A DNA stretch of 64,000 nucleotides. Source: WHSW01 sp963722175. GTDB taxonomy: Bacteria; Actinomycetota; Thermoleophilia; Solirubrobacterales; 70-9. The stretch is taken from the NCBI GenBank assembly GCA_963722175.1, contig CAVRKA010000004.1:1302001-1366000 (forward strand), written 5' to 3'. Shown here piece by piece: positions 57,875 to 64,000 of the stretch; position 1 is the first letter of the stretch; each line of letters opens with the position of its first letter. A program made the translations under genes and the position numbers. Below the pieces are notes generated by a model. It ran no database searches and was not told the DNA's origin. It saw nothing but the letters and a program-made list of their open reading frames with translations.

Positions 57875-58198
57875 TCAGAGCTCCAGCTTCACTTCGTCGT
57901 CGTCGACGAGAACCTCGAAGGTGTCGACCGGCCGGTAGGCAGGAAGGGTGCGCGGCTTGCCGGTGGTGATGTCGAACAGCGAGCCATGGCGTGGACACTC
58001 CACGGTACACGCCGCGGAGTCGAACTCCCCCTCGGCGAGCGGGCCGTCGTCATGCGAGCAGCGGTCCTCGATCGCGTACAGCTCGCCGTCGGCGCAATGG
58101 AAGACGCCGATCTTGCGCCCGTCGGCCTCGATCAGGCGCATCTCGCCCGCCGGAAGGTCGGCGAGCTTGCAGACGACGATGGTTGTGCGTGTGGTCAC
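57875..58198 (-). CDS. Rieske-type 2Fe-2S ferredoxin
   Basis: The 107-aa protein has both Rieske boxes, DRCSHDDG and CPRHGSLF, so the Cys2His2 set for a 2Fe-2S cluster is complete. It begins with GTG. Proteins of this NirD/ferredoxin type are frequent first genes of sufBD operons in high-GC actinobacteria and may supply electrons or be a client of the system. It is the promoter-proximal gene here. Confidence 0.9.
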   Translation of the reverse strand: MTTRTTIVVCKLADLPAGEMRLIEADGRKIGVFHCADGELYAIEDRCSHDDGPLAEGEFDSAACTVECPRHGSLFDITTGKPRTLPAYRPVDTFEVLVDDDEVKLEL

Positions 58199-58284
58199 TT
58201 ATTCCTAGTCTCCAGGTCGGATTTTAGCGGCGGTGCCTCTCGAAATGGCCGTCATCACCCGGCGACCATTACGCGAGGTACCGC

Positions 58285-58290
58285 TAGCTT
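58285..58290 (+). promoter_or_regulatory. -10 box of membrane-anchored protein gene
   Basis: TAGCTT ends 7 nt before the ATG at 58298. Confidence 0.45.
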
Positions 58291-58297
58291 GACGGCG

Positions 58298-58774
58298 ATG
58301 GAAGACGGCGCGGAGAGCTCTCGCGGGAGAATCCTGATCGCGGCCGGCGCCGCCGTCGCCCTCGCGGTGGTGATCGTCGTGATCGCGGTCGCCTCGGGAG
58401 GCGGGTCAGACGGGCGAGCGGCCGTCGCCGCCCCACAGCGCTGCGTCGACGCTTGGAACCGCGACCAGGCGGCGCTCGCGTACGGCCGCCACAACTTCAG
58501 CTTCCACCTCTACACGGGGGCACTGGTCACCTTCCTGACCAACGACGGCGAGGAGGTCGATGCCGGCCAGGGTGGCCTCTGCGCGGTGATCTTCCCCTCG
58601 GAGGCGCTCGACCCGGAGCCGCCCGCGGCGGGCCAGGCGCTGCGCGGCAAGCTCTGGATCCCGATCGCGGAGCTCGACGGCATGGAGCTCAGCCGGCTGG
58701 CCGAGCTGCAGGCGCTCGCCGCCGGGTCGCCGAACACCACCCTCGACGTCCAGGGGACGCTGGCGCCGCTCTGA
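58298..58774 (+). CDS. Membrane-anchored hypothetical protein
   Basis: The 158-aa product has one helix (ILIAAGAAVALAVVIVVIAV) and an extracytoplasmic domain with two cysteines (PQRCVDAWN, GGLCAVIF). The RCVDAWN start and CAVIFPS strand are seen in other small actinobacterial secreted proteins; I cannot name the family. TAGCTT lies 7 nt before the ATG. The secreted protein gene at 58789 follows with its own TAGCTT. Confidence 0.65.
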   Translation: MEDGAESSRGRILIAAGAAVALAVVIVVIAVASGGGSDGRAAVAAPQRCVDAWNRDQAALAYGRHNFSFHLYTGALVTFLTNDGEEVDAGQGGLCAVIFPSEALDPEPPAAGQALRGKLWIPIAELDGMELSRLAELQALAAGSPNTTLDVQGTLAPL

Positions 58775-58780
58775 TAGCTT
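58775..58780 (+). promoter_or_regulatory. -10 box of secreted protein gene
   Basis: TAGCTT ends 8 nt before the ATG at 58789 and starts directly after the stop codon of the previous gene. Confidence 0.45.
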
Positions 58781-58788
58781 CGCCCCGC

Positions 58789-59169
58789 ATGAGGCCCGCA
58801 CTCGCCCTCGCCACCACCGCCGCGGCCGTACTCGCCGTGGGCGCCGGTGCCTTCGCCCAGGGTCAGACGGTCGAGATCGAGGCCGCGGTCAAGCTTCGCG
58901 ACAGCGCGCCGGCCTTCCACGGCAAGGTGGTCGCCGACAACGAGAACTGCGTCGAGGACCGCACGGTCAAGATGTTCAAGCAGAAGCGCAGCGGCGGTAA
59001 GAAGCTGCTCGGGAAGGACCACGCCGCCAACAACGGCAAGTGGAAGGTCCTCTTCGACAAGGTCACGTCGGGCGGCTACTTCGCGGTTGCGCCGAGCGTC
59101 GAGCAGGGCACGGCCGGGACGATCTACGACTGCCTGCGGGCGAAGTCCCGCGTGCTCGCGGTCGACTAG
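58789..59169 (+). CDS. Secreted hypothetical protein, paralogue of 60408-60806
   Basis: The 126-aa protein has a signal peptide (LALATTAAAVLAVGAGAFA) and a basic beta-rich domain with two cysteines (NENCVEDRTVK, YDCLRAKSR). APAFHGKVVAD, NNGKWKV and GGYFAVAP align by eye with the gene at 60408. The fold resembles small Ig-like/transthyretin-like domains; the role is unknown. Confidence 0.65.
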   Translation: MRPALALATTAAAVLAVGAGAFAQGQTVEIEAAVKLRDSAPAFHGKVVADNENCVEDRTVKMFKQKRSGGKKLLGKDHAANNGKWKVLFDKVTSGGYFAVAPSVEQGTAGTIYDCLRAKSRVLAVD

Positions 59170-59170
59170 C

Positions 59171-60283
59171 TCAGCTACCCCCGGTGAAGTGGACGAAGCC
59201 GGTCCAGGCCGGCTTCGGCTCGTCGAGCGAGTCGACCGGGAAGAGGCCCGAGAGCGCGCACCAGTCGCAGTAGGCCTCGGTCTCGAAGACGTCACGCCAC
59301 GAGTACCAGAGCACCGAGCGGATCACGAGCCGTTCCCGCTCGCGGGTGAAGTAGCGGTAGGTCTGCCGCAGCCGCCGCGCCTGGCCCCGGGGTCCGCGCT
59401 TCAGCGGATGGGGCGCTCGGCTCGACGACCAGCCGACCTCGGTGATCCAGATCGACGCCCGTGAGTCGCCGAGCTCGTCGTGGACGAGCGCCGCAACCCG
59501 CTCGACCTGTCCCTTGACCCGCTTGATCCGCTTCGCATAAGGGTGGATCGCGACGCCGTCGAACTCCGCCTCGATCCCGGGATGCGCGTAGAGCGCACGC
59601 AGGTAATCGGTCAGCCGGATGCCGCCGTCGTCGCCGTGGAGCGGGTGGCAGCACATGCCGCCGAGCAGGATCTCGGCGTTCGCGTCCTGGCCGCGGATCG
59701 CCTCGGAGGCGGCACGCAGCAGCTCGGCGTAGCGGTCGACGTCGGGGCGAGGCTTGAAGAAGCCGGGGTCGTTCTCCTCGTTCCAGATCTGCCAGGCGCG
59801 CAGCGGCCGCTCCGGGACCTCGGGGTGCGTGGTCCAGAACACGCCGCCGGGCCCGTAGCGCTGCACCGCCGTGGTCAGGAAGGCTCGCCAGGCGTTGAGG
59901 CCGGGGGTCGTGTATGGCGGGGTGATCGAGCAATCGACCTCGGAACCGCTGCACCCCTCGAGCAGCGAAACCCAGTCGGGAACCGTATAGACGACCGGCA
60001 GCACGTCGATCCCCTCGCGCGCCGCTGCGCCGACGAGGTCGTCGAAGTTCGACCAGTCGTGGCCTGACGGCACGGTCGCGGAGTCGATCTCGCTCCAGCT
60101 CAGCGGCACGCGCAGGGTGCCGACGCGCCCTTCGCCCATGCGCTCGATGTCGTCCCGGCCAAGCTGGTCCTGGGCGACGACGCCGTAGAACTGAGGTGGC
60201 GGCCCGCCGCCGAGCGCCGGCGCGGTGCACGCCAGCAGCGCGACCAGGGCCGCGATCATCCCTACGGCTCCCCTGCTCACCAT
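59171..60283 (-). CDS. Secreted glycoside hydrolase, GH39/GH5-like TIM barrel
   Basis: The 370-aa protein has a signal peptide (MIAALVALLACTAPALGG) and a clan GH-A barrel: LRVPLSWSEID, the acid/base AWQIWNEEND (Glu after Asn) and the nucleophile strand IWITEVGWSSS (Glu). It probably acts on a beta-linked polysaccharide or glycoconjugate. TAGCCT is 8 nt before the ATG. It is sandwiched between two secreted paralogues, and its end is 1 bp from the stop of one of them. Confidence 0.82.
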   Translation of the reverse strand: MVSRGAVGMIAALVALLACTAPALGGGPPPQFYGVVAQDQLGRDDIERMGEGRVGTLRVPLSWSEIDSATVPSGHDWSNFDDLVGAAAREGIDVLPVVYTVPDWVSLLEGCSGSEVDCSITPPYTTPGLNAWRAFLTTAVQRYGPGGVFWTTHPEVPERPLRAWQIWNEENDPGFFKPRPDVDRYAELLRAASEAIRGQDANAEILLGGMCCHPLHGDDGGIRLTDYLRALYAHPGIEAEFDGVAIHPYAKRIKRVKGQVERVAALVHDELGDSRASIWITEVGWSSSRAPHPLKRGPRGQARRLRQTYRYFTRERERLVIRSVLWYSWRDVFETEAYCDWCALSGLFPVDSLDEPKPAWTGFVHFTGGS

Positions 60284-60407
60284 CGAAAACGAGGCTAACC
60301 GAGCGAGGCCCGCGAGAGTGCCGATCGGATCGCTTGCCTTGGCGGCGGTCGTCGGGTACGGTCGGTCCAACTCGTCCCCGGCGCCGCATGGAAAGGGGTG
60401 CTGACTC

Positions 60408-60806
60408 ATGAGTCTTTCTCGGATGGTGGTTGCTGTGGTTGCGATGCTGGCGGTGGCCGGCGCGACGGTCGCCTTCGCCGGCATCAGCGAGACGGTGCCG
60501 ACCGATTTGAGGATCCGGAACTCGCCGCCGGCCTTCCACGGCAAGGTGAGGACGGACGTTCCCGATTGCGAGTCCGAGCGTCGAGTGAAGCTGTTCTACA
60601 GCCAGAGCGCGAAGGGCACCTTCGGCGGCCGGACGCTGATCGGGCGCACGAACAGCAACTTCAACGGGCAGTGGTTCGTCGACGCGACGCCGCTGATCGA
60701 CGGCGCCTACTTCGCGAAGGTCAAGCAGCACATCGTCGACATCGACGGCGTCCTGGTGCGTTGCGAGCCCGACTTCTCGCGCGCCCTGATCGTCGGGCCC
60801 GACTGA
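60408..60806 (+). CDS. Secreted hypothetical protein, paralogue of 58789-59169
   Basis: The 132-aa protein has a signal peptide (VVAVVAMLAVAGATVAFAG) and a domain with PPAFHGKVRTD, DCESERRVKLFY, GRTLIGRTNSNFNGQWFVD and GAYFAKV, ending with a Cys and SRALIVG. The pattern, cysteine spacing and length match the gene at 58789. GGAAAGG lies 12 nt upstream of the ATG, a rather long spacing. It is divergent from the glycoside hydrolase. Confidence 0.65.
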   Translation: MSLSRMVVAVVAMLAVAGATVAFAGISETVPTDLRIRNSPPAFHGKVRTDVPDCESERRVKLFYSQSAKGTFGGRTLIGRTNSNFNGQWFVDATPLIDGAYFAKVKQHIVDIDGVLVRCEPDFSRALIVGPD

Positions 60807-60824
60807 GAGGCAACGAGCGGGTCG

Positions 60825-61256
60825 CTAGATCCGCTCGCGCTCGGCGGCCGGGTCCGCGGGCAGCGCGCCCTCGTCCTCCCAGTCGGCGGCGTCGCCGAGT
60901 GCGGCGGACTTGACGACCTTGAGGCCGAGCAGGGCGCACTTCATCCGCGTCGCGGAGATGTCGATCCCGAGCAACTCGAGGACGTACTCCTTGTCGAGCC
61001 TCAGGAGCTCCTCGCGGGTCTTGCCGGCCAGCTCCTCGGTCAGCATCGACGTCGCCGCGGTCGAGATCGCGCAGCCCTTGCCCTCGAACGCCACCTCCTC
61101 GACCAGGCCGTCGGCGCCGAGGACGATGAACACGTGCTGCTCGTCGCCGCAGAGCGGGTTCGTGTCCTCGAACTCGAGGTCGAACTCCTCCGGGCGGCCG
61201 AAGTGGCGCGGGCGCTTGTAGTGGTCGAGGATGTTCTCGCGGTAGAGGTCGTCCAT
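60825..61256 (-). CDS. sufU: SUF system scaffold/sulfur-transfer protein SufU
   Basis: The 143-aa IscU-like protein has the three cysteines in NPLCGDEQ, GKGCAISTAA and RMKCALLGLK, plus the Asp and the insertion typical of SufU rather than IscU. SufU accepts sulfur from SufS through a zinc site. It stands alone, away from sufBD. TAACCT lies 8 nt before the ATG. Confidence 0.92.
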   Translation of the reverse strand: MDDLYRENILDHYKRPRHFGRPEEFDLEFEDTNPLCGDEQHVFIVLGADGLVEEVAFEGKGCAISTAATSMLTEELAGKTREELLRLDKEYVLELLGIDISATRMKCALLGLKVVKSAALGDAADWEDEGALPADPAAERERI

Positions 61257-61294
61257 CGCGGATGAGGTTACGAGGTGCTCGTATAGTGAGCGCC

Positions 61295-62065
61295 TTGCCA
61301 GGGGCGTTGCGCGAACAACTGGACCGCGACGGCTACGTGATCGTCGACTCGGGGATCCCGGAGCGGACGATCGACGCGGCGCGCGCCGACACCGACGCAG
61401 AGATCCACCCGGAGGGCTCGGCGGCCCGGCTGCTGCGCCGCGGCAAGCGCGCCGTGCTCGGCAAGCACCGGGCGGTCTCGGCCCGCACCGATCGTCGCGT
61501 TCAGGATGCGTGGACCGTCTCCGACAACGTCCGCGCGATCGCCGAGGCGCCGAGCGTGCTCGCGATGCTCGAGGGCCTCTACGAGCGCAAGCCGATCCCC
61601 TGGCAGACGCTCAACTTCCGGACCGGCTCGGAGCAGAACGCGCATTCGGACGCGATGTACTTCAACTCCGACCCGCCCGGCTTCATGTGCGGGGTCTGGA
61701 TCGCGCTGGAGGACATCGACGAGACCTGCGGCCCGGTCGTCTACTACCCGGGCAGCCAGAAGCTGCCGGAGCTGACCGCGGCCGAGCTGCGCGAGGCGAC
61801 CGGGCGCACCGACGGCCCCGCCTACGAGGAGCACGTGCTGAAGCTCGTCCAGGAGGCGGGGATCGAGCCCGCCTACGCGACCCTCGACAAGGGCCAGGCG
61901 CTGGTCTGGGCCTCGAACCTGGTCCACGGCGGATCCCCGCAGACCGACCGCTCCCGCACCCGCTGGAGCCAGGTCACCCACTACGTCTTCGAGGGCTGCC
62001 GGATGTGGAAGCCGTTCCTGTCCGAGGGCGAGAAGGCCTACTTCGAGCCCGCGCTGATCCGGTAG
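61295..62065 (+). CDS. Phytanoyl-CoA dioxygenase (PhyH) family protein
   Basis: The roughly 256-aa non-heme Fe(II)/2-oxoglutarate oxygenase begins LREQLDRDGYVIVDSGI. The iron triad is seen in NAHSDAMYF (HxD) and SNLVHGGSP, with a 2-oxoglutarate-binding Arg in RSRTRWSQVTHY. Bacterial members hydroxylate small metabolites; the substrate is unknown. TATAGT (61282-61287) is 7 nt before the TTG at 61295; GTG 61286 and ATG 61262 are alternatives that overlap the -10. Confidence 0.85.
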   Translation: MPGALREQLDRDGYVIVDSGIPERTIDAARADTDAEIHPEGSAARLLRRGKRAVLGKHRAVSARTDRRVQDAWTVSDNVRAIAEAPSVLAMLEGLYERKPIPWQTLNFRTGSEQNAHSDAMYFNSDPPGFMCGVWIALEDIDETCGPVVYYPGSQKLPELTAAELREATGRTDGPAYEEHVLKLVQEAGIEPAYATLDKGQALVWASNLVHGGSPQTDRSRTRWSQVTHYVFEGCRMWKPFLSEGEKAYFEPALIR

Positions 62066-62109
62066 CGGCAGCCGATTGACTCGCGCACCGCCTGAGCATC
62101 GGCGGTCGG

Positions 62110-63254
62110 CTACCGCTTGACGAGCTTGATCTTTGTGCTCTTGGTGTCGGACGGACCGCAGTCGGGGATGTAGGTGACCTTGGCCTTCACCTTCGCCTTG
62201 CCCGTCTTGCTCAGTCGCATCTTCGCCCCGCCCCGCGGCTTAACCGGCAGCGTTAGCTTGCCCGCCGCCACGGGCCCCTTGTGCTGGCCCTGCACCTTTT
62301 TTGTCTTGTCGAGGTAGAGCTCGCCGGGACCCACGGGCAGCTTGACCGTCAGCTTCGCCAATCCGCGCTTCTTGTTGAGCTTCGCCTTGCTTAGGCGGAT
62401 CTCATCTGAGGGGGGCGGCCCGGGGTCGCTTGACGGGGGTGGGCCGAGGGCGTCGACCGCCACGCCGTAGGTGTTCGCGTTGCGAATGAAGCACTGGTCG
62501 ACGCCTGTGCCGTCGAGGCTGGCGCGCCCGATTCCGGGGGAGTGGGAGTAGAGGCTTGCCGTGCCCGAATACCCGTTGCCGAGGTTCGCCCAGTAGACGT
62601 GGACGCCGTCGACCGCCACCCCGAGGGCGCTCAAGTCGATGAAGCTCGGGTCGCTGCCGGTGCCGTCGAGGTTGGCGCGCCCGATGACAGTGCCGCCCCA
62701 GTAAACGTGGGCGCCGTCGACCGCCACCCCGTCGGATCGCTCGCGCCGGCGATGAAGCTCTGGTCGACACCGGTGCCGTCGAGGTTTGCGCGCCCGATCG
62801 TGCCGGCGTCCGCGCTCGTCCAGTAGACGTGAGCGCCGTCGACCGCCAGACCGTAGATGGGAGAGCCAGGAGGAGGGTTGAGGTCGGTGATGAAGCTCTG
62901 GTTGACACCGGTGCCGTCGAGGTTGGCGCGCGCGATGGTGCCGGGGGGCCCGGCCCAGTAAAGGTGGGCACCGTCGACCGCGACCCCGAGCGGATGCATG
63001 CCGGCCTCAGTCAAGAACTGAGCGCCGGTCCCGTCGAGGTCGGCGCGGTAGACGCTGCCGAAGGTGGTGAAGACTCTGGGCGTCGGGGGTTCGCCCCAGT
63101 AGACGTAGGCCTCGGCGCGAGCGGCGATCGCGAGGACGGCCAGGGTGAGCGTCGCCAGGGCGAGCGCGGCGCGACGCAAGAGCGTCGACCGGCGACCGGG
63201 TGTGACCCTCTCAGCCAGACGAGGCGCTCCCGTCGCGACATGCGGTGCATCCAT
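62110..63254 (-). CDS. Secreted beta-propeller-like repeat protein, frameshifted
   Basis: The product has a signal peptide (ALALATLTLAVLAIAARAEA) and at least five repeats of about 40 residues, GVAVDGAHVYWxxxxxxxIG then RANLDGTGVDQSFI, like the low-density-lipoprotein YWTD/Vgb propeller class. A basic C-terminal domain (KLNKKRGLAKLTVKLPVGPG) follows. The frame breaks once near 62728 in a C/G run; one extra base would restore GVAVDGAHVYW. GGAGAG lies 6 nt before the ATG. A sequencing error in the homopolymer is as likely as a mutation. Confidence 0.65.
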
Positions 63255-63431
63255 GCGAGGCTCTCCCCGTCTCAGCACCCGGAGGCTCTCGGGAGCAACC
63301 TTCCGATGTTCCGGCGACCCTAAGTCACCAGTGCGTTTCGCGCCAACTGGGAGAACTGCCGTTCTCGGCGGGTGTGGCGACTGAACCAAACGGCATCGCT
63401 TGCGTGGGGAGCGCATACGTTCCCGGGACGC

Positions 63432-63477
63432 CGAACGTCCCGGAATGTCCCGCACAGGGCACATTGAGGGACGTTCG
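63432..63477. repeat. 46-bp inverted-repeat element, family B copy 2
   Basis: Arms CGAACGTCCC (63432-63441) and GGGACGTTCG (63468-63477) are identical to those at 43600-43645. The inner AATGTCCC/GGGCACATT part adds a second stem. It lies in the 263-bp gap between the beta-propeller and NTF2-like genes; the rest of that gap shows no gene. Confidence 0.7.
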
Positions 63478-63517
63478 CCGAAAAGGGACGCTCAGGGAGG
63501 CGTTCGCGTCCTCAGCG

Positions 63518-63916
63518 CTACTTCGTTGGCCCGGCCGCTTCGAGCGCCTCGCGCTTTGTGGAGTAGGTCTCGAGCCGAACCGCTTTCCCGTCGCGCAGGG
63601 TCCAAAGATGCGTCAGCTCCTGGTCGATCTCGATCCCGCTGCCCTTGGCGCGGCCAGAGGTGTGCACGACGGCGATCACCCGCTCCGCATTCAGCGCGGA
63701 GATCTCGCTGGGCTCGAAGGCAAGTCGCTCCCAGACTTCGTCCATCTTCTCGAACCACTTCTGGAGGCCAGCCCTGTCGCGGGCCTGCGAGGCCTCGACA
63801 CCCTGGGGGGAATCCATCGTGAACTCGGGATCGATGAAGTCCGCGATTGAGGCGAAGCCTGCGTCGTTCACGCGGCGATAAGCCTCCGACACCATCTCCA
63901 CATTCGCCCGCGACAT
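63518..63916 (-). CDS. SnoaL/NTF2-like protein
   Basis: The 132-aa protein begins MSRANVEMVSEAYRRVNDAG, followed by FIDPEFTMDSP, and ends with the WTLRDGKAVRLETYSTKREA strand, a standard SnoaL-like (nuclear transport factor 2 fold) pattern. Such proteins are cyclases, isomerases or binding proteins for small hydrophobic ligands. The catalytic residues are not clear enough to name a substrate. Confidence 0.8.
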   Translation of the reverse strand: MSRANVEMVSEAYRRVNDAGFASIADFIDPEFTMDSPQGVEASQARDRAGLQKWFEKMDEVWERLAFEPSEISALNAERVIAVVHTSGRAKGSGIEIDQELTHLWTLRDGKAVRLETYSTKREALEAAGPTK

Positions 63917-63962
63917 CGCCCGCGCAGTATCTCGCGAAATGTTGCGCTGACCAGCGTCTGAG

Positions 63963-64000
63963 CTACAGCTGGAAGACGCGGCGGGCGTCGAGGATCGCGT
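63963..64000 (-). CDS. C-terminal end of a further gene (partial)
   Basis: Only the last dozen codons (AILDARRVFQL then TAG) are inside the window. The frame is open to the edge. The product cannot be identified. Confidence 0.35.
   Translation of the reverse strand, partial: AILDARRVFQL

Noticed and set aside
56539..57969. Plus-strand open frame opposite sufB
   Set aside because: Antisense shadow of sufB, whose full-length signature motifs are on the minus strand.

Overview
The window is very GC-rich and gene-dense. It looks like chromosomal DNA of a non-motile-looking or poorly characterised high-GC actinobacterium, most likely class Thermoleophilia (Solirubrobacterales/Gaiellales). This assignment is inferred from protein character: many secreted proteins with a TYANV-type N-terminus and xDIxNGxVxx decapeptide repeats, 'APC permease + glutamine-synthetase-like + PuuD' catabolic genes, and TANNNT -10 boxes placed 6-9 nt before start codons (leaderless transcription). 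I see no rRNA, tRNA, insertion sequence, phage or CRISPR array.

Layout. 0-4 kb: the N-terminus of an AddB-like nuclease/helicase subunit, small hypothetical proteins, a decapeptide-repeat surface protein, an SDR and a class I glutamine amidotransferase. 4-17 kb: a catabolic locus on the minus strand (permease, glutamine-synthetase-like ligase, PuuD-like hydrolase, aldehyde dehydrogenase, SDR) with a divergent choline-kinase-like protein, a sarcosine/dimethylglycine dehydrogenase-type FAD-GcvT protein and an FCD-type GntR regulator. An OmpR-type two-component system lies inside it. The parts fit ATP-driven gamma-glutamylation of an amine, oxidation to an acid, and hydrolysis back to glutamate; ethanolamine is my preferred substrate, putrescine the alternative. 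17-26 kb: SufT-like protein, then a region of secreted repeat proteins, some intact, some truncated or frameshifted. 26-35 kb: a subtilase ending in 14 copies of RASWS, a large membrane GGDEF plus HD-GYP protein behind a sigma-28-like promoter, a DMT transporter and a secreted kelch/galactose-oxidase-like protein. 35-43 kb: DrrAB-like ABC exporter, EamA transporter, DUF4331 and TPR proteins, WS/DGAT acyltransferase, M28 peptidase. 43-54 kb: ispH, CDF metal exporter, GNAT, a thioredoxin-fold protein without CxxC, a TenA/PqqC-like diiron protein, trypsin-like protease, a multi-TM protein, a phosphodiesterase-like protein, and a ZIP transporter divergent from a Fur-family regulator across a perfect 19-bp Fur box. 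54-64 kb: GFA protein, a sufB-sufD-Rieske operon, two secreted paralogues flanking a glycoside hydrolase, sufU, PhyH dioxygenase, a frameshifted beta-propeller-like protein and an NTF2-like protein.

Two families of dispersed intergenic inverted repeats stand out. One (10896-10998 and 49529-49633) keeps its flanking sequence while the central stem changes in a compensatory way, as a structured RNA or mobile palindrome would. The other (43600-43645 and 63432-63477) has identical 10-bp arms and exactly 46 bp total length. Several genes carry single frameshifts, two of them in C/G runs, so sequencing error and real decay both have to be considered.
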